Source of the DNA: Actinomycetes bacterium
GTDB taxonomy: Bacteria; Actinomycetota; Acidimicrobiia; Acidimicrobiales; RAAP-2
Reading direction: 5' to 3'
Length of the DNA stretch: 61,727 bases
Assembly: GCA_021791615.1 (NCBI GenBank)
Contig: JAJYWG010000413.1
Span: 1-61,727 of the forward strand
In this document: piece by piece, positions 49,438 through 57,825 of the stretch
Numbering within the stretch: the first letter of the stretch is position 1
How the letters are laid out: every line of letters begins with the position of its first letter
The notes under the pieces: generated by a model
Database searches by the model: none
Seen by the model: the letters and a program-made list of their open reading frames with translations, nothing else
Told to the model about the DNA's origin: nothing
Position numbers and translations under genes: made by a program

Positions 49438-51330
49438 TCAGTCCACCAAGAAGGGTTCGGTCTTGGCAACCGCTTCCTGCGCCGGCTCAATCTCCTGAGC
49501 CGGCGCAGATGCCGTCGGTTCAGATGCCGTCGGCCCCACGCCCTTCACCCCGGGCTCTTGATAGTGGTACTTGCCGCCCCTGAGCAGCGACGCGACCGCG
49601 CCGAGCACGCAAACGACAGCCGCGAAGTCGAATGCCTTGGTCAGACCCGAGCCGAACGGCCCTGAGATGAGGTGGGGGAAAAAGGATCTCCCGGTGAGGT
49701 AATGCTGCTGGGCAACGCTCAGGTGGCTGAGCGTGCTGGTCCCGAGAAGGGTTGCCATCGGGTTGTATCCGAGGAACGCCGCGAACAGGCTCCCCACCGG
49801 TGGGAGGTGTGACACTCGATTGGCCGTTGCCGGCGAGATGCCCTGAGCAGTGAGCCCATGGAACAGCGCGGCAGGAAGCGTTGCCGCCAGCCCCAGGATC
49901 ATCAGCGTGAAGAAGATCCCGATGGACAAGACTTGAGCCGAGGAGTTGAACGTGGCAGCCATTCCGGCGCCAGCACCTCGCTGGTTCGCGGGAAGGCTGT
50001 TCATGATCCCGGTCTGATTGGGCGCGATGAAGAGCCCCATGCCCACCGAGTTGAAGAAGATCACCACTGCGAAAACCCAGTACGAGAAGTCCACGGGAAG
50101 CGCCTGGAGAAGGAGGAAGGTGATCCCCACCAACAGCAGGCCCCCCGTCGCGAACGGCCTCGCGCCGTAGCGGTCGGCCATCACACCACTCAAGGGTCCG
50201 GCCACCAGGAACCCGACGGTGAGAGGCAGCATGTAGATCCCGGCCCATAGAGGGGTTGAGCTGAAGCTGTAACCGTGCAAGGGGAGCCAGATCCCCTGGA
50301 GCCAGATGATCAGTATGAACATGAGACCGCCTCGGCTGAGGGATGCCAGTGCACTTGCCGTGTTGCCGGCCGCGAACGCCCGTATGCGGAACAGGGTGAG
50401 CCGGAACATCGGCTGGTCGACTCGGGTCTCGATGAGCACGAACACGACCAGCAGCGCCACGCCTCCAAAGATCTCGCCGAGGACGCTTGGGCTCGTCCAC
50501 CCCATCGTGTGGTGGCCGTAGGGGAGCAGGCCGTACGTGATCCCGACGAGGATGAGAACCAGCCCTACTGCGAAAGTTACGTTTCCCCACCAATCGATCT
50601 GTGCCCGAGTGCGTACTCCTCGCTCTTCGAGCTTCAAGTAGGCCCATACGGTGCCGAAGAGACCGACAGGTACCGAGACGAGAAAGACCAGATGCCACTC
50701 GACCGGGGCCAGGAGCCCACCCAACACGAGGCCGATGAACGACCCGGCGATCGCCGCGACGTTGTTGATCCCGAGCCCCAGCCCCCGCTGGTCGGGAGGG
50801 AAGGCGTCGGTGACGATAGCTGACGAGTTCGCGAAGAGCATCGCGCCGCCCACCCCTTGACCGACGCGCATCCCGATCAGCCACAGCGCTCCGGATGAGC
50901 CCTGGAGCCACGTGATCGAGAGCAAGATCGAGAACAGCGTGAATACTGCGAAGCCAAGGTTGTACATCCGGACGCGCCCAAACATGTCTCCCACTCGGCC
51001 CAAGGTGACGACCAGGACGGCCAAGACGACCATGAACCCCATGAGCATCCACAGCATGTAACCGGTGTTCGAGGGCGTGAGCGGATCCAGATGGATACCC
51101 CGGAAGATCGCCGGAAGGGCGATGAGCACGATCGACTGGTTGATGAAGACCATGAGGGTGCCGAGGGTGATGTTCGACAAGGCGACCCATTTGTATCGGC
51201 CGCTGGACCGAGCACGACCTGCTTCACCGCCGGGCGCGCCATTTCCAGGCACGAAGCGGCCGTTGTGTGGCGCCGACGCGCCGTCCGCCTTTCCGGGGTG
51301 CTGCCCGTTCGCTGCGGTCCGCCGTGCCAC
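49438..51330 (-). CDS. DHA2-type (EmrB/QacA-like) MFS drug exporter
   Basis: A 630-residue carrier with about 14 membrane helices. ALSNITLGTLMVFINQSIVLIALPAIFRGI is the usual first helix with the conserved Asn/Asp region. VVTLGRVGDMFGRVRMYNLGF is motif A, GMRVGQGVGGAMLFANSSAIVTDAFPPDQRGLGLGI is motif C and its surroundings, and GLFIAPNQTGIMNSLPANQRGAGAGMAATF is the second-half repeat. A large loop (about 500-560) sits before the last helix. It probably exports a lipophilic drug-like compound. GTG 51330 coincides with the predicted transcription start, so the mRNA may be leaderless. Confidence 0.9.
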   Translation of the reverse strand: MARRTAANGQHPGKADGASAPHNGRFVPGNGAPGGEAGRARSSGRYKWVALSNITLGTLMVFINQSIVLIALPAIFRGIHLDPLTPSNTGYMLWMLMGFMVVLAVLVVTLGRVGDMFGRVRMYNLGFAVFTLFSILLSITWLQGSSGALWLIGMRVGQGVGGAMLFANSSAIVTDAFPPDQRGLGLGINNVAAIAGSFIGLVLGGLLAPVEWHLVFLVSVPVGLFGTVWAYLKLEERGVRTRAQIDWWGNVTFAVGLVLILVGITYGLLPYGHHTMGWTSPSVLGEIFGGVALLVVFVLIETRVDQPMFRLTLFRIRAFAAGNTASALASLSRGGLMFILIIWLQGIWLPLHGYSFSSTPLWAGIYMLPLTVGFLVAGPLSGVMADRYGARPFATGGLLLVGITFLLLQALPVDFSYWVFAVVIFFNSVGMGLFIAPNQTGIMNSLPANQRGAGAGMAATFNSSAQVLSIGIFFTLMILGLAATLPAALFHGLTAQGISPATANRVSHLPPVGSLFAAFLGYNPMATLLGTSTLSHLSVAQQHYLTGRSFFPHLISGPFGSGLTKAFDFAAVVCVLGAVASLLRGGKYHYQEPGVKGVGPTASEPTASAPAQEIEPAQEAVAKTEPFLVD

Positions 51331-51336
51331 GGCGAA

Positions 51337-51360
51337 AGTATAACGTTCACGTAAAGGTTA
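51337..51360 (-). promoter_or_regulatory. MerR-type operator/promoter of the DHA2 exporter operon
   Basis: The 20-bp dyad TAACCTTTACGTGAACGTTA (minus strand, 51360-51341) matches in 8 of 10 paired positions. It runs into TATACT (51342-51337), a good -10 box. MerR proteins bind dyads in the spacer between -35 and -10. The -35 is weak (TGTCGT at a 19-bp spacer), which fits an activator-dependent promoter. The start codon is at +1 or +2. Confidence 0.6.
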
Positions 51361-51407
51361 GACGACATCCTCGTGCAACGTGATCTCCACGGGATCCAGC
51401 GGCTGCC

Positions 51408-51433
51408 AGACCCGGTTGCCAGACCCGGTTGCC
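51408..51433. repeat. 13-bp x2 tandem repeat in the exporter/thiolase intergenic region
   Basis: AGACCCGGTTGCC occurs twice in tandem with a further GCC on the left. The surrounding 51361-51557 holds no recognisable gene; it carries the exporter promoter at one side and the thiolase 3' end at the other. Confidence 0.8.
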
Positions 51434-51557
51434 ACGCCCTCAGCAGAGCTCACCCGGCATCAGTGGATCGTCGGGCGTGGAGCGTCGGAGCTGCACGCCG
51501 GGGGCGGGCAGGAGGGCTGTGGATCTTCGAGCTGTGCGTAGCGATCCGTGCCCGGGA

Positions 51558-52748
51558 TCAGTCGAGCTCGGCCCCAACGATCGAGACGAACGAGACCATC
51601 TCGCCGGGGTAGCCGCCGAGGTTATGGGTGAGAGCGAGCTTTCGGTTACTCCGAACTTGACGCTCGACGGGTGCCTCCCCCCGCAGTTGCAGCCAGCACT
51701 CGAAGAACATCCGAAGTCCGGAGGCTCCGACCGGGTGGCCGAAGCTCTTCAGGCCGCCGTCGGGATTGACCGGGAGATCGCCGTCGAGCGCGAAACTGCC
51801 GGCAAGCACGTCTTTCCACGCTTGCCCCCTCGCCGAAAATCCAAGGTCCTCCATCAAGACCAATTCAGTCGGGGTGAAGCAGTCGTGGACTTCCGCGAAT
51901 GCCAATTGATTCCGGGGATCGGTGACACCGGCTTGCCGGTAGGCATCGGACGCAGCTATCTCGCACTCGGGGAAATGCGTGTAGTCGTACTCTGGATCGA
52001 TGAGACCTGAGCCGCTGCCTGCCGCAAAGGAGAGCGCCTTGATGTAGAGGGGCTTCTCGGTATACCGGTGCGCGTCCTCCGCCCGGACCACGATCGCGGC
52101 GGCCGCTCCGTCGGCCACGCCGGCACAGTCGAACACGCCGAGTTGGCCGGCCACCCGGGGGGAGGCGCAGATGGTCTCCTTGGAAACTTCGCGACGGAAT
52201 TGAGCCCGAGGGTTCCGAGCGCCGTTGTAATGGTTCTTCGCAGAGATGGTGGCCAGGACATCGGCCATCTGCTCTTGGCTCACCCCATACTTGGCTGCGT
52301 AGGCGGGCGTCACCATCGAGAACATTGCCGCAGCAGTCAGCGTGCGAGCCGTCCCGTCGTTCGGAGGTAGCGCAGCGTTGAGGCCTTGGTAGCCGCTGTC
52401 CTTCACCTTCTCGGCGCCGACGGCCATTGCGACGTCGTATGCCCCGGAGGCAACCGCATACGCCGCGCCGCGGAGCGCTTCTGATCCGGTCGTGCAGAAA
52501 TTCTCCACTCTCGTCACCGGCTTGCCCTGGAGCTGGAGGGGCCGAGCCAGCGTGATCCCGCTCATCCCGCCCTGCGCCGTACCGATCCAGAAGGCGTCTA
52601 CGTCGTCTTTGGTGAGCCCGGCCGATTCGAAAGTGTCTCTGGCCGCGTCGACCACCAGGTCGTCAAACCCTTTGTCCCACAGCTCGCCGAACTTGGTGCA
52701 GCCCATGCCGACGATCGCGACGCGATCACGGATGCCGTGTGATGACAT
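51558..52748 (-). CDS. Thiolase-family protein (SCP2/acetyl-CoA acetyltransferase-like)
   Basis: A 396-residue thiolase fold. VAIVGMGCTKFGELWDKGF starts it; the nucleophile Cys is in RVENFCTTGSEALRGAAYAV; EVHDCFTPTELVLMEDLGF, NPDGGLKSFGHPVGASGLRM (catalytic His) and a C-terminal LTHNLGGYP follow. This is the SCP2-type thiolase layout, often working in side-chain cleavage of steroids or in fatty-acid degradation together with a DUF35/OB-fold partner. The next upstream gene carries such a C-terminal domain, so the two probably form a complex. Confidence 0.88.
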   Translation of the reverse strand: MSSHGIRDRVAIVGMGCTKFGELWDKGFDDLVVDAARDTFESAGLTKDDVDAFWIGTAQGGMSGITLARPLQLQGKPVTRVENFCTTGSEALRGAAYAVASGAYDVAMAVGAEKVKDSGYQGLNAALPPNDGTARTLTAAAMFSMVTPAYAAKYGVSQEQMADVLATISAKNHYNGARNPRAQFRREVSKETICASPRVAGQLGVFDCAGVADGAAAAIVVRAEDAHRYTEKPLYIKALSFAAGSGSGLIDPEYDYTHFPECEIAASDAYRQAGVTDPRNQLAFAEVHDCFTPTELVLMEDLGFSARGQAWKDVLAGSFALDGDLPVNPDGGLKSFGHPVGASGLRMFFECWLQLRGEAPVERQVRSNRKLALTHNLGGYPGEMVSFVSIVGAELD

Positions 52749-52794
52749 CAGCGCTCCTCCGGGCGTTCCGTCGACAAAGTGAAGCGAGCAGCCG

Positions 52795-54261
52795 TCATCG
52801 TCCGTGCTCCATCGCAGTTGGGTTGTTCCGCAGGGGACGTGCCTTCCAAAAGTAATCTGCGATCCCGTCGGCGGTGAACAGCCTTCGGAACGTCATCTCC
52901 ACCTGGTCGCCGATCGCGATCGTGTCCGCGTCCACGTCGGTCAGCTCGACTGGGAAGCGCCCACCCCGGTCGAAATCGACCACCGCGAAAACGATTGGTG
53001 GGCTCGGAGAGTAGGCCATGCGATCGACGGTGAAGGTCACGATGGTCCCGATGGAGTCGGCCAACGGGAAGTGCTCCATGTCATCGAACGCCCCTCCCCT
53101 CATCGATACTCGCGCGGGCGGAAGATGCACCGCGCCGCTGGATCGGTCTTTGGTTCCCACGAATCCGAACTTCCAGTCGTCGTTCCTCCAAGCCGCGGTG
53201 GACGACACCCTTGAAGGCTCTGGACGTCTTGGTGGTTCGAGCTTGAGCATTCCCCTCCAGGTGAGAAATTTTCCGTAGGAGATCGGCGCCCCGGTGGCGA
53301 CCTGATGGGCCACCGACCGCGTCGGGCTCCACGTCGCAAGGGCCGGGGTGGTGCGGAAGACCAGCGCGTCTGCCCCGTCCGCCAGGTGCAGCAGCACGAT
53401 CACCCGACGTTGAGGAACGCCCTCTCCTGGCCGGATAGCTGCCGCCTCCTCCTCGAGGACCGACGCGAGCAGCATCCCAGGATGGGCGCATCCACTCTGC
53501 CCTACGTCCGCCGCCCAGTCGTTAGCCAGCACCCCTTCAGAGAGACCGAGCTTCTTCGTGAGTGCCGTGACCGCCCGGCCGTGCATTCCGCTCACGATCA
53601 CGCGAGAGACGTCGGCAGCAGCGATCCCCGCGTTCTCGCATGCTCGCGTCCACGCGTCCATTCCAAGCTCCAGGTATCGAGTTTCGCCGAAGCGATCCTC
53701 CCAAAGCCGGTCCTGGCGCTCTCCGGGGATTCGCCACCTGTCGACGAATTCGTCGGTCGACGATGCACCGCCGACGTGCTCAGCCAGCAGCGGTACGTCA
53801 TCGCGTCCATCACCTACGAGCAGTGCGGCAGCGGCGTCACCGCCTGCCACCTCGTCAGAGCTCATTGGGAGGCCGTCCCGGCGGTCGGCAGAGACCACAA
53901 GGACTGTGCCCCGAGCACCCAGGGACGCCTGGAGGGCACCGACGCCAGAGCGGAGCGCGCCACCGAAGTCGTACGCCGGTGCCGAGTGCGGGAGACGAAG
54001 GGCGCGGTGAATCGCAGTCGCGTTGGACTTGTCGAGGTATGCCGGATCGGTCGTCGTGAACCAGACTGCTGTCAGCGCTGCACCGTCCACTGCCCGAAGA
54101 GCGAGACGAGCCGCCTCCGCACCCATGGTCGTCGTGTCCTCGTCATGACCCGCCACGGCCCGGGTGCCGCGACCCCCACCCGATCCGAGGAACGAGGAGA
54201 TCTCAGCGCGGTCCAATCGACGGTAGGGGATGTAGGCGGCTGCGCCGACGATGCCACGCAC
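52795..54261 (-). CDS. HMG-CoA synthase-like protein fused to a DUF35/OB-fold domain
   Basis: A 488-residue protein. Residues 1-330 have a thiolase-like/HMG-CoA-synthase fold (RGIVGAAAYIPYRRLDR, GAEAARLALRAVDGAALTAVWFTTTDP, VLVVSADRRDG, GGDAAAALLVGDG, VSGMHGRAVTA). The position of the catalytic Cys reads YDFGGALRSGVGAL with no Cys, so the condensing site is probably dead. Residues 380-480 form an OB-fold (GTIVTFTVDRMAYSPSPPIVFAVVDFDRGGRFPVEL, GDQVEMTFRRLF). The zinc-ribbon cysteines of DUF35 are absent. It probably supports the adjacent thiolase. The start is GTG 54261. Confidence 0.8.
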   Translation of the reverse strand: MRGIVGAAAYIPYRRLDRAEISSFLGSGGGRGTRAVAGHDEDTTTMGAEAARLALRAVDGAALTAVWFTTTDPAYLDKSNATAIHRALRLPHSAPAYDFGGALRSGVGALQASLGARGTVLVVSADRRDGLPMSSDEVAGGDAAAALLVGDGRDDVPLLAEHVGGASSTDEFVDRWRIPGERQDRLWEDRFGETRYLELGMDAWTRACENAGIAAADVSRVIVSGMHGRAVTALTKKLGLSEGVLANDWAADVGQSGCAHPGMLLASVLEEEAAAIRPGEGVPQRRVIVLLHLADGADALVFRTTPALATWSPTRSVAHQVATGAPISYGKFLTWRGMLKLEPPRRPEPSRVSSTAAWRNDDWKFGFVGTKDRSSGAVHLPPARVSMRGGAFDDMEHFPLADSIGTIVTFTVDRMAYSPSPPIVFAVVDFDRGGRFPVELTDVDADTIAIGDQVEMTFRRLFTADGIADYFWKARPLRNNPTAMEHGR

Positions 54262-54291
54262 GGTGTCGATGGTAGTCGTGCCGGAGGCAGG

Positions 54292-54759
54292 CTAACTCTT
54301 TTGCTCGAGCGAGCCCTCCACTGCCTGAAAGCGGGCAACGGTGAACGCGATGATCGTGGGAACACTCGAGGCAAAAACGACGAGCATGAGGGTCAGGACA
54401 ATGAGGACAGCGCCACGGGTGCCGTCGTAGACGAACACGTACTCCAGCATTCCAGCCACGACGCAGTAGGCGAGGATCGCCCACCGCCATACCTTGAAAA
54501 AGACACGCCAAGCGAAGGTCTCGATCCTCACGAGAAGGACGAGATCGACGACGATGAGGACTGCCGCCGCGCCCAGCAAACCGATGGGTACTGTCAAGGG
54601 CGCGTGGCGGGGCAGGTATGCAGACATGTAGATCCCACCGACCACGATGAGACCGAGAACGACCGTCGCAACTTGGGAGACGGGGGGAAGCCGCGAGGGA
54701 GGTGCGGCCAACGGGGAACCGTCGCCGGAGAGCGCCTGGGAGGCAGCATGGGCGCTCAC
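54292..54759 (-). CDS. Four-helix membrane protein of unknown function
   Basis: A 155-residue protein with four hydrophobic segments: VATVVLGLIVVGGIYMSAYL, LTVPIGLLGAAAVLIVVDLVLLV, WAILAYCVVAGMLEYVFVY and GAVLIVLTLMLVVFASSVPTIIAF. No family is recognised. GTG 54759 overlaps the stop of the upstream membrane-protein gene by 4 bp, so the two are co-made and may form one complex. A Ser/Pro/Ala-rich N-terminus is cytosolic or unstructured. Confidence 0.7.
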   Translation of the reverse strand: MSAHAASQALSGDGSPLAAPPSRLPPVSQVATVVLGLIVVGGIYMSAYLPRHAPLTVPIGLLGAAAVLIVVDLVLLVRIETFAWRVFFKVWRWAILAYCVVAGMLEYVFVYDGTRGAVLIVLTLMLVVFASSVPTIIAFTVARFQAVEGSLEQKS

Positions 54760-55427
54760 GTCGCCAACCTCGTCATAATGATGAGCGTTGCCACTTGCAT
54801 CGCGCCGGTAATGCCTGCCGAATAGACGAACCGCTTCATGAGCTTGCCGATGACCTCACCGTCAGGTCGCGGTTTCTTCAGCTCGAAGAGCACGGCAATG
54901 TTGGCCGGTTCGAGCACCCCGAGCGCAACGACCGTCATCACTCCGACGACGACGAACGAGACGACCACCCAGGCGTGGTGGGGGTATGCCGAGCTGAGCG
55001 TTCCCAGGTGACGGGCAAGTTGGAAGCCCGCCCCGAGCGTCATGGTCACGAGGGTCGGCATGATGATCAGCATCTTGGGCATGAATCGGGTGGAGAACTC
55101 CACGCGGGCCGGGAGCGAGAGCCTCCCCAGGATCGGTCCGATGACGAACCCGACGAACAGATCGATTCCGGTCCATAACCCGCCGCCGACGACGTGGTAG
55201 AAGTCCAGCGCCCACAGCCAATTGCCTGCGATGGAGACCACCAGGCCGACGAGGATGATTCCCACGAACGGCAGTGCTCGCAATGGAACGATCTGAAAGT
55301 CCGGTCTCGAGGCTTCTCCGGGCAGGGAAGCTCCGGGCGGCGAACCGTTCGACGGAAGCGTCCCTGCGCCGGCCGAAACTCCGTCGGCTTCCGGTTCGGC
55401 CGACCGAAATTCGGCGGTGTCTACCAC
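54756..55427 (-). CDS. Five-helix membrane protein (CopD/DUF2269-like topology)
   Basis: A 223-residue protein. An N-terminal disordered stretch of about 45 residues is followed by membrane segments at FVGIILVGLVVSIAGNWLWAL, LWTGIDLFVGFVIGPIL, MLIIMPTLVTMTLGAGFQLA, WVVVSFVVVGVMTVVALGVL and YSAGITGAMQVATLIIM. FYHVVGGGLWTGIDLFVGF with its His resembles the first haem/copper-like helix of CopD/DUF2269 proteins, but this is a loose match. It is first of a two-gene operon. GTG 55427 follows GGGGAGG, with palindromic DNA just upstream. Confidence 0.65.
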   Translation of the reverse strand: MVDTAEFRSAEPEADGVSAGAGTLPSNGSPPGASLPGEASRPDFQIVPLRALPFVGIILVGLVVSIAGNWLWALDFYHVVGGGLWTGIDLFVGFVIGPILGRLSLPARVEFSTRFMPKMLIIMPTLVTMTLGAGFQLARHLGTLSSAYPHHAWVVVSFVVVGVMTVVALGVLEPANIAVLFELKKPRPDGEVIGKLMKRFVYSAGITGAMQVATLIIMTRLAT

Positions 55428-55735
55428 TGCACCCTCCCCTTCACAGACTGTGACATGCCTACTTCAGGCTGTGAAAATTCGGAAATTACCCTATCCGGGG
55501 GACATCGCGGCGGCAACGGGTTGGACTGAGGTGAGCCCGGTAGCACCCGCCCCCGTGATGGCACTCCCCGAGCCCCGGCCATCCTCGGATCGGCGGGCGG
55601 CGTACCTACCCAATGATCCGTCGCTAGCGTTGGGGAGCGGCACGTCAGGTTCCTCTGAGCGGTGTCGGACTGATTCTGGTGCGTGCTCGCCGCTGAGGAG
55701 CCCGCAACGGAACTGGACGGCGGAAAGGTTGTGGA
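55428..55735. promoter_or_regulatory. Divergent intergenic region with TGTGA-type palindrome
   Basis: TCACAG-A-CTGTGA (55441-55453) is a perfect 13-bp palindrome 14 bp upstream of the membrane-protein operon. A further CTGTGAA lies at 55469-55475, giving CTGTGA in direct repeat 21 bp apart and an outer TTCACAG/CTGTGAA inverted pair. The rest, up to the start of the PGWW protein, holds no recognisable gene or terminator. Confidence 0.5.
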
Positions 55736-56296
55736 ATGAGTGAGGGCTCCCGAGGTCCAGGGTGGTGGCAGGCCAGTGACGGACGCTGGTACCCGCCGCC
55801 CGATGCGTTGGTCGCCGCCGAGGCACAGGCGCAGCAGGTTGCGAGAGCACAATCCGCAGTTCCCGGGATCACATCACCACCACCGGGTGTCCAAGCTCCG
55901 CTGGCCTCCTCGCCCGAAGCTGCTGCCGCGAGTCCTGCCGGTCCGGGTACCACCCCATATGCCGGTGCAAGCCCGGCCGTTGCGCCAGGCCCCCCGTCGG
56001 TTCCGCCGTTCGGCTACCCGATGTATGGCTCCTACCCGATGACAGCTCCTTACGGGTGGACGCAATTCCCGGGCGACTCCTCCTGGCGCCGCCGACGGGT
56101 CATGGGGACGTTGATCGCACTGTTCGGTGTCGGCCTGTTGGTGTGGGGCATCGGGGGTATCTACAACGCACTTGCCGCCAGCTCGGTGCCGACGTTCCCC
56201 CACGACGAGCAAATTGGCCTGTGGGTGAATGCCTGCGGGATCCTGCTGGCATCGGTGGTCGTGATCGCTGCGGGCATCGTTGAACGAGTGCTCTGA
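55736..56296 (+). CDS. Small membrane protein with N-terminal PGWW(x)ASDGRWY motif
   Basis: A 186-residue protein. The first 20 residues contain GPGWWQASDGRWYPPPD, a short motif (DUF2510-like) found at the N-terminus of many actinobacterial membrane proteins. A Pro/Ala/Gly-rich linker follows, then two membrane helices (MGTLIALFGVGLLVWGIGGIYN and LWVNACGILLASVVVIAAGIV). No catalytic residues are visible. ATG 55736 has GGAAAGG upstream. Function unknown. Confidence 0.75.
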   Translation: MSEGSRGPGWWQASDGRWYPPPDALVAAEAQAQQVARAQSAVPGITSPPPGVQAPLASSPEAAAASPAGPGTTPYAGASPAVAPGPPSVPPFGYPMYGSYPMTAPYGWTQFPGDSSWRRRRVMGTLIALFGVGLLVWGIGGIYNALAASSVPTFPHDEQIGLWVNACGILLASVVVIAAGIVERVL

Positions 56297-56305
56297 TCGG
56301 AGTGA

Positions 56306-57424
56306 TCACCACACCGACGCCAAAGGGGTGAGCTCCAAGCCGTGGGCTTGGGCTACCGGTGGGCAGACGACGTGTCCACCGGTGACGTTGACCCCGAGCG
56401 CCAACGCGGGATCCGCCTTTGCTGCGGCTTGCCAGCCTTGTCCGGCAATTTCGAGCACATACGGCAAGGTGGCATTCACCAGGGCGTGGGTGGCGCTATG
56501 GGGAACCGCCCCTGGCATGTTGGCGACGCAGTAGAAGATCGACCCATGAGCTTCGAACACTGGGTCGGAGTGCGTCGTGGGGCGGGTTGATTCGAAGCAG
56601 CCGCCTTGGTCCACCGCGATGTCCACGAGCACCGACCCCGAAGGCATGCGATCGACCAGCTCATCGGTGACGAGGACGGGAGCTCTGGCGCCGGCGACAA
56701 GGACTGCACCGATCACCACCTCGGCATCGACGCACGTCCTTTCGATGGCATGAGAGCTTGATGCAATGGTCTCGAGGGCCCCGCGAAAATGGTGGTCGAA
56801 TTGCCGGAGACGATCCAAATTCTGATCCAGCACGAACACTCGGGCATGCATGCCGACGGCAAGGGTGGCAGCTGCCATCCCGACGACTCCAGCACCGAGG
56901 ATGACGATTTTCGCGCTCTCGACCCCTGGGACACCGCTCAAGAGAGCGCCGCGGCCTCCACCGGGTCTCATCAGGTGATGAGCTGCCATGAATGGCGCCA
57001 TGCGACCGGCGACCTCGCTCATCGGCGTGAGGAGCGGCAGCGAGCCGTCGGGTCGCTGGACCGTCTCGTAGGCGATGGCGGTCGTGCCGGCGTTCACCAG
57101 CGCGTCGGTACAGTCCCTGGACGCGGCGAGGTGAAGGTACGTGAACAACACCTGATCGCGCCGCAGTCCGAGGAGCGGGTATTGCTCGGGTACTGGCTCT
57201 TTGACTCCGAGGACGAGCCCTGATCGGGCCCAGATCTCCTCGGCATCGTTCACCACGTCGGCCCCGTTGCTTCGGAGCTCTTCGTCCGTGATGGACGAGC
57301 CGTCACCCGCTCCGGTCTCGACGAGAACCGTATGACCGTGCGCGCGGAGCTCGCGAACCGCTGCTGGGGTGATCGCCACTCGATGCTCGTCCGCCTTACG
57401 CTCTTTGGGTACTCCGACGATCAT
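56306..57424 (-). CDS. ald: Alanine dehydrogenase
   Basis: A 372-residue enzyme that interconverts L-alanine and pyruvate with NAD. It starts MIVGVPKERKADEHRVAITPAAV. The catalytic Lys is in LGVKEPVPEQYPLL and the His in LFTYLHLAASRD. LLTPMSEVAGRMA, the Rossmann motif IVILGAGVVGMAAATLAVGM, and DQGGCFESTRPTTHSDPVF with NMPGAVPHSATHAL are all standard. ATG 57424 gives the usual family start; the frame is open to GTG 57430. No lesion is visible. It may serve ammonia assimilation or redox balance. Confidence 0.95.
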   Translation of the reverse strand: MIVGVPKERKADEHRVAITPAAVRELRAHGHTVLVETGAGDGSSITDEELRSNGADVVNDAEEIWARSGLVLGVKEPVPEQYPLLGLRRDQVLFTYLHLAASRDCTDALVNAGTTAIAYETVQRPDGSLPLLTPMSEVAGRMAPFMAAHHLMRPGGGRGALLSGVPGVESAKIVILGAGVVGMAAATLAVGMHARVFVLDQNLDRLRQFDHHFRGALETIASSSHAIERTCVDAEVVIGAVLVAGARAPVLVTDELVDRMPSGSVLVDIAVDQGGCFESTRPTTHSDPVFEAHGSIFYCVANMPGAVPHSATHALVNATLPYVLEIAGQGWQAAAKADPALALGVNVTGGHVVCPPVAQAHGLELTPLASVW

Positions 57425-57430
57425 GACCAC

Positions 57431-57825
57431 CCGCCCTATCTGACGGAGCTTGCGGCGTCAATGTGCTCACCGGCGCCCATGCCGGCAGTTGGACCGGTCA
57501 TGAACCCAGCGGTCTGCCCAACCCGACGCGGATCAATCCGACGCGGATCAAGCCGACGAATCCCCACCGGCCCGTGCAAGACGTCCCGAACCCAGATCAC
57601 GCCACCCATCTTTGGGTACGCCGAGCTCATCTGTCCAAAGGACTTCGACCGTTGGGCCATCCCTCCGGGCAATACCGAGCCGGGCTTCGAATGGTGATCA
57701 TCCTTGGGCAGGGGTTACTAACGGCGGTGAGGACGCCCGGCCCACCGATGAGACGTCCAGCGGGCGCGACGACGAGCAATGCCCGTTGGCGCGAGGAGTA
57801 TGACAGGCGACTGCGGCGCGTCCGG
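57431..57825. other. Intergenic region, no confident gene
   Basis: 395 bp between ald and the permease. CCGACGCGGATCAA plus T or G is repeated twice (57523-57552). A plus-strand frame ends DFDRWAIPPGNTEPGFEW at 57697, which looks protein-like but starts inside ald and matches no family I know. The ald promoter should be here. No clear terminator for either convergent direction was found. Confidence 0.45.

Noticed and set aside
53305..54825. Plus-strand open frame of 506 codons opposite the HMG-CoA-synthase-like gene
   Set aside because: It is antisense to a clearly conserved protein and its product is Arg/Glu/His-rich without any domain; codon positions favour the minus strand.
57485..57697. 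Plus-strand frame ending in DFDRWAIPPGNTEPGFEW
   Set aside because: It looks protein-like but has no start of its own outside ald, no ribosome site, and no family I recognise. I kept it only as a note in the intergenic entry.
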